NCBI GenBank assembly: GCA_950022655.1
Contig: OX465579.1
Span: 43,317,950-43,381,949, forward strand
Source: Alentia gelatinosa
Taxonomy: Eukaryota > Annelida > Polychaeta > Phyllodocida > Polynoidae
Direction: 5' to 3'
Length of the DNA: 64,000 bases
Below are positions 24,074 to 36,245 of this stretch, piece by piece; within the stretch, counting starts at the first letter, position 1; each line of letters opens with the position of its first letter. The notes below the pieces were generated by a model, which saw nothing but the letters and a program-made list of their open reading frames with translations, was not told the DNA's origin and made no database searches. The position numbers were made by a program, and so were the translations under genes.

Positions 24074-27000
24074 GTTAGCATTAAAGCATTATTTAAAGAA
24101 AAAAAAAGAAGCTTCCTGTTATGTAATTCATACAGCGTGGTACATGGAAAGATCATTCCGATTCCCCATAAAGCCTTTGGTGCACTGCCTGAAGGCAGGA
24201 TCACGCTTTACTATATGTTCACTTAATCTTGATAAGCACATCGCAGGAGGTTGGTAGGCACATCTCAGCCCTTCTCAACGGACTCTCTGCAAGTCAAGTC
24301 AGTTATCCATATGCCATTACTGTGTATATGCCACGTTTTGCCTTTTTTATTTGGGTACTGCAAAAATGAATGATACACCTCTCTTGGCACTTGGTTCAAT
24401 CTGTTAACTGTTACACCTGTCATATTTGCTTGTTAAATCTGTTATACTTACTTGTGAAATGCTCGATGTTGAGGTTGGAGCAAGCCTCGTGTGCTACTGA
24501 TAAGCGATTGCCATTTTAGTAGTGGTTTAATGTTTGATCAGCACCATGGTTTTTCCTACGTGACATAGGTGTAACGCTGCTTGACACACATTTTTTATCT
24601 AAAGGTTTTTATTTGCCTTCGATGATACATTATCGTTCTTCTAAGCAAACGTTTTAATAAAATGAACGTGACACAAGGTATTGACAGTGACATTATACTA
24701 ACGTTACAAAGCGTTAACTTGTGTATACATTAGGTCTTCCAACATTACTGTTTTCCAATAAAGACACTGCAGTATGTCATCATCTATGTGTGTCGAAGAT
24801 TCTTCCTCGGCGTCGTACATGCCCCTAATGGTAGTGATAATATATATGGCTCTATTTGATACTGGACATAGAGGATGCGTTAGTCCCAGGGTAGCTATCA
24901 CATTGTTCACACTTATACAGTATATTCAATATCTCCATCACCGACAATGCTGTGGGTTTAGTATGAAATATTGACATTGTGTGCGAAACTAAAGGTCACC
25001 TTCCCAAATACAAATGCACAAATTAGAGCCATTTCGTGTTCATTTTCTTATGGTTTAATATTGCGATGATTCTCGGTAGGTGTTGGTAGAAAGATGAAAT
25101 TAAGATATTACAAGATTGCAAAGGGCGCTGTGTTAAGGGTGTGGTGAGGGAGTGAGAGGAATCAGTGGGCAGAATGGCGGAGGATCATGTTGGTCTTATG
25201 TGAAGGTGTGATTTATACGATTGACGAGAAGAAAATGTTGAAGAGAAAAAGGTAGGACGTGCACTTCAGAAAAGTGAGGAGAAGGGGGAAATTCTTTTTC
25301 ATCTGGGAGGTAGGAGATAACAATATTCTTATTGATGGGACGTAACCAAATACATCCCACGTTTTCGAGTAACTGGTTCGCGAGCAGGCCAGAGCAGAAA
25401 GTAGATTCCAAGAAGGGGAGGTAAGATTTCTAGGAATGTGGCATGTCCAGCCTCTACATGGATGAGTGGGAATTGGTGGAATCAAGAGTTAAGGATACTG
25501 GAGAGGGTAGACCACATAAGATATGGAACCAGGAGGGTGAGAGGGGAGCACTCAGCCTCCACACTGCCCCTCAACGCTAACCCGGAAGTAATGTCTGATT
25601 TCCCCGCGGGGTGGCGACACGACTCTGCAGTGAGAAGGTGTCCTTGACCTTTGCCAGGCGTAAGGCGACAAGTGTTGTCAACCTCACTTCTCCAGGGAAT
25701 GAGTGCCTTGGAGTGGGTGCTGGAGTGTAGGGTACAGTGAGGATAGTGCTGGTCACATCTGAGAGAACTGAGATTGCCGTTTACCACTTAAAGGCAGTGT
25801 CGAGTTTCAGATTGTAGAGACAATCTCTGATATACGAATCTACTATATTTTGTTGTTTATTACATATTATTATAGTGCATTGGTTTGGGTATTCAGTTAT
25901 TTGAGGAAAATTATATACTATGTATATAATTTATAAATGATAAATGGTCTAATACAGGCCCCTGTGATATTCCACATCACTGGTGCTGCATCCGATACTG
26001 TAATATCGTTTTCGTGGTTTGGAGCCGGTCACTTAGGTAACTAATTATGATATAAAATATGATTACGTGTTTTTATTTGTCATTTGTCCTAAACTAGATG
26101 CGTGAACAAAACAAAAGATCAATTGATCGGAGAAGAAAATAGGTTTACAATGTCAGTCTGTATGTAGTGGTAAGGACTAGGCAGAGTGAATTTGGAAGTT
26201 GGCAGAATGAGGCCCGGGAGAACGCATGTGAGAGTGGCTGTAGGGAATTATTTACTTACACTACACAGGATGCCCGCTGACCTATTTGCACTGAGCACAG
26301 GGTGGGAGATGTGATATTCTGTGCAGGAAGAGATCAGAAACCGCCACCTCCACACACCTCCTGCTGCAACGGCAACGCAAATACAATAGTCTGTCTCAGC
26401 CATGCTGGCACGCGACCACCTGATGGAATAAAGTTTGTCCCTATAGCTGCGGATCTGTTTCTTAATTGTCATAGAAAAACCTCTGACTATCACCTACAAT
26501 TGTGAAAATTGTTGTATATAAATGTTTTAAGGTGGAATACATTGATAGATGTCATGTTACTACATCTGTCTTACTTAAACTTGAGCCGTGACTGGAAACA
26601 CGGACCACAGTCTCTCCATGCGGCAAAGTCAGCCGGTTCAATAGTCCTCCCTGGTCGCTCGCTAAATCTGTTTTCGTCTACTAGACAGACAATTGAAACT
26701 TGAAGTTCATTACATGTAACACAGGTGGCACTGAAGCCGATAAAAGGACAGATTAGGGACGTGTAAGCCCTCCCGGTGTGGCTTCCGTAAAGCGCTACAT
26801 TATTAGCAACCTCACAGACTTCGATAGACCCAGGTGATGACTGAGTGAGGCTCTCTTCCCAACCCAACCTCACATTCGGTACTGTTCCTTGTTTTTTTGG
26901 AACGTTTGATCCCGAATCCCCTGTAGACCTCAGCCTTAATCCGGTCTACATTGGGACCTTGGGGTTGTCGGACAAGGTATTTACTCAGTGATCCAGGGAT

Positions 27001-27436
27001 TGAGAGTGAGTGTTGAGGGGTGATTGATATGTGGAGTACCGGCAGGATGTTGGGAGTGACTGTTTGGTGGCGCTGTAGGGAGTGAGTAGGGTGGTAAGAT
27101 GTCAGATCCTCTGATCGGGCGTCTGACAGGTGCCCTATGTATGGTGTAGAGATTACAATATTTTGCATTTATTCCTGCAGCTCGTAATATTTCAAATGTG
27201 TCTTCAAATCGATATCAGTGTCATATCGATCTACATGCAGTTTTAGAAAATTGTCTGTATGCCATTCATTACCAGGGGTATAATAGGCTCTTCTATGTGA
27301 AACTCGTGATTTCATCGTCTCTTTGCAAAATATTTTTATCATAACGTCTCAGGAAATGACACAATTTCCATTTATTAAATTATGACACGCCATATTCTTT
27401 TATATTTTCTTGATTTGAATGTGTTTTGTTCTGCCT
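24074..27436. other. Noncoding stretch, nothing firm
   Basis: No recognisable protein, RNA or mobile element. A 9-A run follows the RT fragment at 24099-24107. The interval 25080-25190 is purine-rich. Near 24450 the minus strand has a donor-like CAA/GTAAGTATAA with no matching exon. Confidence 0.4.
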
Positions 27437-27535
27437 TGTCTTGCGTAGGTCCGTCTTGTGTCTAGTCATGTTCAGTCATGTCGTGTCGGGCCCTGTCCTG
27501 TTGCATTCTATGCTGTATGGTCGTGTCGCATGGGA
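27437..27535 (+). repeat. Cryptically simple GTCRTGT-rich tract
   Basis: Words such as GTCTTG, GTCATGTTC, GTCATGTCGTGTCG and GTCCTGTTG follow one another without a fixed period. The pattern suggests slippage-generated low complexity rather than a true satellite. Confidence 0.45.
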
Positions 27536-29241
27536 CAGGCTCCAGACTAGTATTGTCTGTGAGATTAGTCTTACCTAGGTCTCCTTCTTGTAAAATGACC
27601 CCATATGTTAGCCCACGAGGTAGAGTCTCGCCTCGCAATAACTTGTGGTGACAGTGCACGTCTACAAGGCTTGTTAATGGCCTGGCAGGCTGCACATGGT
27701 CCCCTTCACTCTGTGGCACGCGCCACTGTACAAAACCAGGCACCAGACCCCCGGAAGGAACAGTTTCCTCTATTATCACTGTTGGAAGCGACGACGCTGG
27801 GTGATGCTTCAATTCGTTTGTCTAGCTCTTTTTGGGGGGACGCGCAGCTGAACTGCAAGTCCCATTTTCCTAACGTGTCCGCAGCTTTTTTTTTTTATTC
27901 AATTGGATATTTGTTTGGCTATATGCAAGAATTGGAATGTGAATTTTGATATTGGAAATCAGGGTCCCACTGAGTTCTCCATATCATTAACTACACACAG
28001 AGACCCTATCACAAGACTTCTCGTCAAAAACAAGTACCTTCATCAAATATATACAAAGTTGTTGATAATGAGGGATGAGATGAACATTACCGTACAGTTT
28101 ATAGAGAGTAACTAGCCATACCAATGAAACAGGAACAAAAGTTTGCAAAGCACGTGGTTAAGCCAGTGTATGATAGGACAGTCACATCTTACGACATAGA
28201 TAGGCGAATCTTAATTCGATTTTTTGAATACTACAATACTACTATCCTGAGTATCTCTTCAACATCAAAATCTTACCCAAATCCTCGGCTATTCTGGGGA
28301 TTTGAGCATTTCACTACTAGACACTGAAATCACTGCACGACTACGCCAAAACTGCGTATATCAATTTGATATATTTTCCTACTAAAGTAAAATCATACTA
28401 ACCTTCTTGTCGGCTGTACATGAGTGGTGAGTGGGATCAACGAGAAACTAGGTGACTCCAGCTCCACGTAATCTATAGGCAATAAAGAAGGGAAGGACAA
28501 GGTAATATGCCGACATTTTTCTCCATATCCAGTATATGCTATAGAGGCGATGAAGAAGCTAGGAGTCGTACTGACATTGATATTAATCTGTTAGGAAGAG
28601 CCACTCTCTCACTAGAAAGTCGTGCATTACACGGAGATTATATATTTTGTACCTGTATTTGCACCTACAGGTGTGCATAAGTTGCTCGTGTATTATTTGG
28701 CAAGGAAGAGTTTCTATTTTCGATAGCACAATCATTGCCCCTCATAACACCCGGATCGCATGGGTGAGCAGCCGAAATGTGTACCCAATAGACATACAGT
28801 GCATATGGGCCCTAAGCTACACCAGCCATAGCAGCCAGCCCCAAACCATGCATTAGACATGACGGCCAGCCAATCATGTGACTGGACATCTACCAGTTCC
28901 GGCCGTTTGATGCTCACTATATGCGTCCACATTTGGTACTAACCGGTGGCATTGGCGTCTAGAGGCCGCCACTTAGTTTATGTCTGGCATCACAGCGTTG
29001 AGAGGCAAAAGATATATACACGAGCAGTAACGGTATTCCTGATGAGTGAATAGTACCTTTGTTTTCGTTCTTGGAAAGGTCCTCAATTATCCTCATCGTC
29101 TACGCTTTCTGACTAGCCGTAGCGAACACACAATTACAAGTTAGAATTATCAGCAACAAATACTGAACTATTAGCTCATCTCACTATTTCATTTTCCTAG
29201 AATATTACCAATTATCTCACTATTTTTTATTTCTCTTTCAG
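27536..29241. other. Noncoding stretch leading to a splice-acceptor-like site
   Basis: The sequence is closed to recognisable proteins. The last 40 bases before 29242 form a T-rich pyrimidine tract ending in CTTTCAG, discussed with the candidate exon. Confidence 0.4.
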
Positions 29242-29305
29242 GTGGGTTCAATTAATTAACAGCAACAACTAATGACGTCATGGTAGAGCGCAGTGTAACG
29301 ATCAG
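29242..29305 (+). other. Candidate short 5' exon (start-codon exon)
   Basis: A 64-base segment is bounded by a strong acceptor (T-rich tract ending TTTCTCTTTCAG at 29241) and a near-consensus donor (ATCAG/GTAAGG, with GT at 29306). All three frames have stops in the first half, so an internal coding exon is excluded. An ATG at 29280, with G at -3 and G at +4, opens eight codons (MVERSVTI) and runs through the donor in phase 2, as expected of a 5' UTR exon carrying the start codon. A TGACGTCA word overlaps the start. No neighbouring exon is identified, so this remains a hypothesis. Confidence 0.25.
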
Positions 29306-29790
29306 GTAAGGTCAACTGTACTCAAAATAGATTGAAGATTATGTACGTACAGAGACATTTCTGGTGTAGCAGCTTATGCATCTCCCATTGATTACAAAAG
29401 CGCTGAAAGTGACTTCAGTACATGATCCTCATTCCTATATTATGATAAAGCCACATACTGCTGATAATCACGCCATACGTGAACCAAAAACTATGGGAAT
29501 CTAAAATTATGACGTGTTTCCGACCTGGCTCTGACTATATAATACATGTGATACAAGTCGTGGTGTTGTGGAATGAATTATCTCGATGGGCAACAGCAGA
29601 TGCGGATAATCTGTACTTATAATACAGCAGGAAGCAGCGTCTCACCGCAACACCACCAGGCAGTCTTGAGTACAACACCCACGGGTCATCTCTGCAGAGT
29701 AAGGGGTAGCTAAACCAGGTTCCTAAATCTTGTATTCTTGTATCCTTTACAATGAATCCAGTAAAATCAGGCACCTCGCCCTTAGCTCAC
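29306..29790. other. Noncoding stretch, nothing recognised
   Basis: Short frames only; no repeat or RNA is supported. Confidence 0.4.
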
Positions 29791-30075
29791 CAGAGAGCGC
29801 GCGTGTCAGACCACCAACCCGCCCCCTGGTGGCGGTGTCTGATCGGTGGCGGGCAGAACCGAGGCACTTGACCGCAAGCCGAGGAGTGGACGGGGGGGGG
29901 GGGGGGTTCATGGAGAAAGAAGGGGGGCTGGTAAGGCTTGGCAGACGCTGTATGTCGGCTAACATAGGCAGTGATCTTCACATCCCACCAGCCCCACCCT
30001 ACCTCCACGTACGCTTCGCCCACCCGCACCCACCTGCCAGCAGCCGCCCCTGGCATCCAGTCAGGGCCCTCTTTG
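29791..30075. promoter_or_regulatory. GC-rich island with 15-base poly-G
   Basis: This block is rich in GC and CpG, contains 15 G at 29892-29906, and ends in a C-rich tract of CACCCGCACCCACC-like words. Frames of 72-124 codons on both strands overlap across it and encode proline- or glycine-rich peptides typical of compositional artefacts. Regulatory function is possible but unsupported by a core promoter motif. Confidence 0.2.
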
Positions 30076-32575
30076 TCTTTGGATCGCCTGGGAGAATTGT
30101 ATGAGGGCAACACGCTAGTAGTTACCTCGCTTGGCTGGGGCCGGGATTTTTTCTTTTTTTACCTTTCTAATCGTAAGACTAAATAACATTCAACATTGGC
30201 TTTATCATGTTTTTCATGACGTACTAATTTAGTTGTATCACGTTTCACATTGCCGTATTGGGAAAATAGAGATTTTGTTAGACTTTCTCTTTTTACCCAA
30301 AATTCCTATCATTGGGAGTAAGAAAGTGTTGCACGATGATTAAAACTGCAGAAATCGTACTATTGGACAACCCAATATACGAGTCAATTAGTGATCCTCG
30401 AAACACAGCTTTCATTTTATAAAAGCAATGTATTTTGTCTGTTATAATCATGCTTTCTCGTTATTGAATCGGTGTAAATGGAGACTGATGTAGTTGCATA
30501 TATTGTCCTGAGATAGAGTGCTCGGACATATAACTTTGTATTTTTCTGTATGAATGTAGTAAAACAGACACCTAAAACCGTGCCTTGGGGCCATCCATAG
30601 AGTAGTACGTACTTTCTTACCCCCACTCTTTTATGCAGTAGATTAAAGAAGGAATATACGCAGACCTTTCCTTTTTTTCTAACCCCTCCCGACCCACCCC
30701 TTCACTGCGTACGTACTTTATGGATAGCCTCCTTCAGTTTGTGATAGGTCACCGCCACCACAACAAGGAACACTACTTCAAGACTCTACTTTAAGCATAT
30801 CACAATTAGCACGATTGGAACTCTGATCACATTTTCTTCTTTTTTCTTTCTTTTTCATGTATGGAAAAATAGTCATAAATTATGGCTACCATGGGAACTC
30901 AATGCTCTTAAAAATGCTCGTTATCTTTCATCATCTGAGCTCTATTACTTGGCTTTAGATGAACAGATTAGCTTTATTTCCATCTAAGTTGCGTTTTTAT
31001 GGACCATCGTGCGGCCAATATTGGTCTCAGGATTCCTATAGGGACCATTAGTGTAAAGCTTATCTCTTGATATTTATACTCCATTCAACGTATGCCTGGA
31101 GGGAATAAGAACGAACTATATGTGTATGGAAGCTGGCACTTTCAGCAATCGACCTCAGCTACCCTATAGTAGGTTTTAGTATTTAGTTGGCATATTGAAA
31201 ATATGCAAATCGCTCTTACTCTAATCTATTGATAATGAATGAGCAAGCGCTTGATAATGACTGCAGATTTTGATCCTCTTGCTAAACAGATCAGTGTTGA
31301 ATTTTATATTTGAGCACGCATCTAGAAGGATAAACTGGTCGTGATTTGTGGCTATCTATGATTAATTAATACTTTAAGCTAATAACTCATTGATTGCACG
31401 GCCGATTTAATCTTCACTGTCAGATTATATCTGATATGCCGTCAGACTGTAGGTGCAATTACCGGACACTTTCGAGGGGAAAAAGTGAAAAATGGGAAGC
31501 CATTAGCTGTATTAAATTCCAAATGGTACCCATGATGTATTTAGTTATTGTGGTAAATCTGACGGCCAAATTAGCATACTGAAATCAATTAATAGTAAGC
31601 AAGGTGTTCACAAAAATGTACCAGTGAGAAATAAACAAGCGACTTTCAGTTAGTGCAAATATGTATTATAATCTGTAGAGACGTGATTCCTGTCAAAGGA
31701 AAGCTAATGTGGGTTTAAGATATAGGATATCTTTTAAAGAATCAGGAATAAATAACATTCTAAGAATATTGAACTTCGGTGCACATAAATCAATGTGAAC
31801 CCATCTTCTATATGGAAGAGGGGAAGTCATTGTCGCCCCCTGGGGTCAAACACGCTCACCATAAACATTCTCACTCAGAACATTATCCAACACACATACC
31901 ACGCTCACTTCAAATTCGCCATTTCACTGTCAACCACGAACTACCATACAACCTCATTATTTACCCACCCACCCTCACCTTTTTTATATTTAATATTTCT
32001 TCAGATATATTTTATCTGTACCTATTATTTTATTATTTTACCAAATATATCATACTATATTAATTACTTCATTATAATAATAAATTTTATTTTCCCAGCC
32101 TGCCTCAAAGCGTTGTTTGTACCAGGGGAATTTAGATAATGAAAGTAAATTAACGTAATAGAGAAAGTGGAGAAAGTTTCAAAACTAATTTTAGAGATCA
32201 GCCTTAAAATGTGCGAACAGGATACATTATAGTGAATACGACCTCTTGTGAGCTTTTTACGGCCGTCTGCCGGCAACTCAAATATTACGATGTGTGTAAT
32301 TTGTTTAGATGTACGATACCATCTCCAGCACGTGTATGTGGAAAATTCTTTCACATTTCTGTCACAATCGTTCACCTGAGTGGATGTGCAAGATATACAT
32401 AATTTTGTACTGTCTTCATAAGCACTAGGCTATTCTAGTCTTCTTGCAGACATTTACCACCTTTACACTGTCCAGACGTACCTGTGGCAGGAGGCGTGTG
32501 ACCGTCTCCCGCTGCCCCCGCTGGAGCTGTCTGGCGGAAACTCTCCTCCAGGGTCCGCAGACTGGAGGGTATCTT
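30076..32575. other. Noncoding stretch, nothing recognised
   Basis: AT-rich, with T-rich tracts at 30150, 30670 and 30835 and AT-rich sequence at 31980-32095. No protein, RNA or mobile element is recognised. Confidence 0.45.
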
Positions 32576-32636
32576 TTTTTCTTTCACTCTCGGCAGTATT
32601 TTTTTTTTTGGGGGGGGGGGGGGGAGGGGGGGGGGG
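32576..32636 (+). repeat. Poly-T / poly-G tract
   Basis: Eleven T are followed directly by 15 G, one A and 11 G (32610-32636). The G-rich strand could form a G-quadruplex. Such a tract is also an error-prone site in sequencing. Confidence 0.9.
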
Positions 32637-34190
32637 CGGATCCCGCGTTATGAATGATGAACGACATTGACGGGAAACCAACATTAGCAGCGCCTGGATT
32701 AGGCGGTAGGCATATTCTGCCTCAGGCTCGGCGTGCGTTTAATCCGTATCAACACCGGAGAATACGGATTACCTTGGCGTTTAAAAACAGGCGGTGTGTG
32801 GGCGGGGATATTTACTGGATGGGCTTTGGGATGGGCGGAATGTGTGGTTGGAAAGGAGACACGGAGAGTGTGAAGTGCGGCTATACAGTTAAAGGCAGTG
32901 TTTGCTTCGGCTTGTGTTAAGGATAGCACTGTGGAAAAGGTAAATGTATATTGTTGTCACGGCGCCGATCTACATGTATATGTGTTTTTGCGTAAGTAGG
33001 GCAGTATCACTGCAGGCCATATATATATATCCAATGGCTGATGCTGTATCTTTTATCAAAACACATCGCTGCTCTCCATTGTCATAATAATAATAATTAT
33101 ATATATATATATTTTATATATATACACATACACACACACACAATGTATATGGTACAGTTGTAGAAAGCCTAACTGTCCTGTTGCTGGTATTCATTAGAAA
33201 GTCCACTCTCCCTACTGTTAATATGATATGAATAATCTGTATTGAGAAACAGTTCTCACTAGGATTACCATAATCTTTTGATGATGAACTAGTTTCTGAT
33301 CAAGAGAGAAGGGAAATTAAGCTTTGAGCTATCTTGGCATAAATAGCATAAATGTTTTATCAGCCAGTGGCATTTTACTATTAGCCTCTACATAACGAAA
33401 CAATAGCTGTCAGGTTTATAGCCCTTAGGAAAAATGAGTTTACAGTGTCATAAGTGTCAGGTTACTGTGCACAGTAAAGGAGCAGTTCGGAGCAGCTCAG
33501 AACGGCAGACATGTCAGTGATCCCTCCGGGCCATTGGGTTACTATCGTAATTCACTCTGACCGTGCCCTGTTAAACACGGCCATGTGTCTCTCAGTGGCG
33601 TTATATCCTTATAAGCCGCCGTTCACCCAGCCTCCAGGGTGCAAAGCAGTAATAACCAGATCACCATTGAGCAGATACGCAGGAATTGTGCGATGTTTAA
33701 TGCCAATAACAGTCTACTCATGAACAGTCCCCGAAAATTGAGGTTTGGTATATGATTCTAGACAAAAAAAATTCTCATTGGTCTCACCTTTTTCAATAAA
33801 AATAAATTCATTTCCCTATTTTTCGTTTTCCTTCAAACAGCATGCTTTTAAGTTGCAATTTAGATTCTAAAAAAATGAGATGAACTAAGTCTGCTCTATT
33901 CTCGTTGCCAGAAGGTTAGATTATAGATTTATATTGCTTAAAGGAGTAAATGTTTATTACATGATTAGACGTATTTGAGTTCATTGGCCATAGGATCTGG
34001 GCTGTTCCACTGAATAGATTCATGGAGGATACCTAAATTTGTAATAGGATTTGTACAATGGAGTATTACATATACATACACGAGGTCAGATCTTCTATAT
34101 CCGGATTTAGGCGGCTTTACAATAATTTCTAACATCCAAATTTGAACTCGCCATTCTGCTGTTTGCAACAATTGGCTGGCCTGTGCATTA
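32637..34190. other. Noncoding stretch with compound microsatellite
   Basis: The first 300 bases are GC-richer with short frames on both strands. At 33083-33142 there is a compound microsatellite of TAA, AT and CA units. No gene is recognised. Confidence 0.45.
33083..33142 (+). repeat. Compound microsatellite (TAA)n-(AT)n-(CA)n
   Basis: Four or so TAA units, two AT stretches separated by TTT, and a (CA)n stretch occur in succession. Confidence 0.85.
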
Positions 34191-34194
34191 AGCA

Positions 34195-34560
34195 GTCTCT
34201 TTGTACTAGTACACAGCTCCTCTGAACATCACCTACAACCCGCTGAGTAGCTCAGCACAGTCTCGCAAATATGGCCGAACAGTCCCGGGACATGCCGAAC
34301 CGCCTCAAGCGGCTCGGTGCAGCTCTGAGCAGCCCTCCCACCCCAACCACCGGCCAGATATCCCTGCGAGCTGCGCCATCAATTACCAGGTCATCCCCGC
34401 CCTGAGCTGCTCCTGGGGCGCCCTCTGGACGACTTAACTGTCAGCTCGCTGCCCCTGTAATGCTTATATAGCTCTGAGCTTCAGCAGACAAGCGGGCATT
34501 GGCGTCTCCCGGGGGATGCGGTCAAAGGCCTACAGCTGTCCGCGTCATCCGATTCAACTT
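34195..34560 (+). promoter_or_regulatory. GC-rich island with a 44-codon small ORF
   Basis: This GC-rich block in AT-rich surroundings starts with a perfect 12-base palindrome (TGTACTAGTACA) and repeats CTCTGAGC/GAGCTC words. Inside, an ATG at 34271 opens a 44-codon frame to a TGA at 34403-34405. The frame uses mostly C- or G-ending codons and encodes a basic, Ser/Thr/Pro-rich peptide that starts MAEQSRDMPNRLKRLGAAL. A purine (A) at -3 and G at +4 give a favourable start context. I recognise no homologue. It could be a first exon, a small protein, or chance in GC-rich sequence. Confidence 0.25.
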
Positions 34561-35810
34561 AATCTCGTTCTTACATGACCGACATAGTATTTGTCCTTGC
34601 AACACATTTTGTATCCTCTACTCAGTCCTGCGGTAAAATGTCAGTTGACAATTGCGTGACGTATCTGTTTGGATAGCGGGAATTCTTTTTAGGGCTTTGT
34701 ACTTAAAACTTTTCCGCCAACCTAACGCGTTGTGTATACACATATACACAACAAGCCGGTAGCAATTTAACATGCACAGTTATGGAAACGGTAAGCCATT
34801 GAGAGGATTGGCGATGTTGCCATTTCAAACTACTCTAACAGTTTTTCTCTGACATTTATATGAGGACGAAAACAGTGAACGTCATAGAATGGCTGCATTG
34901 TCAGGGCCCTAGCAGGTACTGACCTTTCCTTTGAAGTGTCAAGTGGGAAGTAAAAACAAATACATTATTCTTTAATGCTTTCCGAAACCTTATCTGCCCA
35001 GGCTTCTTTAATTCGACTATACAGTATAGATTTCGGCTCGGATATTGTCTAATCTGCCTGAGAACTGGGGATGGAAAGTATGTGAATTGCACATTAAGGT
35101 TTAGACTATAGAGCACAATGCATTGATCGGAAATCGGTAACTTCAGTCAATTTATTACCTTTAAGATAGTACATTGTTGCTGATAGGGATTGTTCTCCAT
35201 TCTCACCACGATATGGTTTCACCTCATGGTTTTCTACATTCTACCGGTCCAACGCATATGATATAACGAAACATCATTTGACTGGATGTGGATCAAACAT
35301 CTGACAGTACTAATCTATATCTAACAATAACAACTTGAAAAACATATACGGTGTTCCAAACTTTTCCTAAGCTCTCACTGGCGCTTTTGTATCAATGCCA
35401 ATTTCCACCCCCCAAGAGAAAGAAGACAGGTAGCATTAAATCGCAATATGTTTATTGAAGTGTAGCCTCGGATTTCTCAATTATTGAAAATCCGTTTGAA
35501 CTAATATCTTGAAGAATCTCGGCTGAGATGAAATACACCCAATTGATGTACGTCGTCTCATAAAATCAGAATAAGCTCTTTATCCTCGGAATAGAGAGAT
35601 ATAGAGTCCCATTGGACCTTACTACCTGACGAGAAAAGCTCTATAGCAGTATGAATGAGGTCCCTAGTGCCTAGCACTATTATACATTAATGAAAATAGC
35701 CCGACAAGAAAGAATGAATTAGCGAAAGAAATAGAACACCAAGAAAACAGCAGGAAATAGAAACTGTTTCTATCAGAGAACACCGTTTCCCAAACGAGAC
35801 AGGAAGACGG
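34561..35810. other. Noncoding stretch with a small hairpin
   Basis: A perfect 10-bp inverted repeat (GTTGTGTATA, loop CACA) lies at 34729-34752. Otherwise AT-rich sequence without recognisable features. Confidence 0.45.
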
Positions 35811-35814
35811 ATCG

Positions 35815-36245
35815 ACGCCTGAACACAGGGAAATGCGCGGGAGAAACGCTTCTACAAGGGAGGCAGTGCGTCTCCGGGTCTGTATATTAAAGGTCGTGAC
35901 CCCCGGAAACAGTTGTCAGCTTCCCCAGCGCGCTCCAATCTCGGAGCCGCCGTAAAGGCTTTTGACTGTATCCCGCCCTCCCGCCTCCACTCCCCTACTC
36001 CCGCCGACCGACTCTGCCTCCGGGGAAAGGGCGCTCGCGAACACGGCATCCTTTGAGACGAGGTGCAGCTCCCGCGCCTGAGCTTTTAGACGAGCAGCTC
36101 GCACCTTTGGGAGGAGCTGCTCACACCTCGGAGGCAGAGCAGCTCGCAACGGTTTAGTATTTTTTCTGTGCGTGTTTGTCCGAGCAGCAGAAGGAACAGA
36201 AGGAGAATCAAGGTTCTCCTCGCGCCCTTTGAGGCGGAGCTTCTA
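35815..36245. promoter_or_regulatory. CpG island with GAGCAGCTC repeats
   Basis: This GC- and CpG-rich block contains GAGCAGCTC at 36092-36100, its exact inverse GAGCTGCTC at 36114-36122, and a second direct copy at 36137-36145. The 9-bp stem encloses CpG and CACCT words, and the GCTC-rich sequence continues toward 36240. A 105-codon frame without ATG (36172-36489) begins inside the island; its codon character fades after about 35 codons and no domain is recognised. The composition and repeated sites suggest a promoter-proximal region. Confidence 0.3.

Noticed and set aside
27462..27949. Opposing frames of 114-116 codons on both strands
   Set aside because: They overlap a cryptically simple tract, face each other and match no family I know.
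29730..30113. Frames of 72-124 codons on both strands across a GC-rich island
   Set aside because: Overlapping opposite-strand frames and low-complexity peptides point to composition, not coding.
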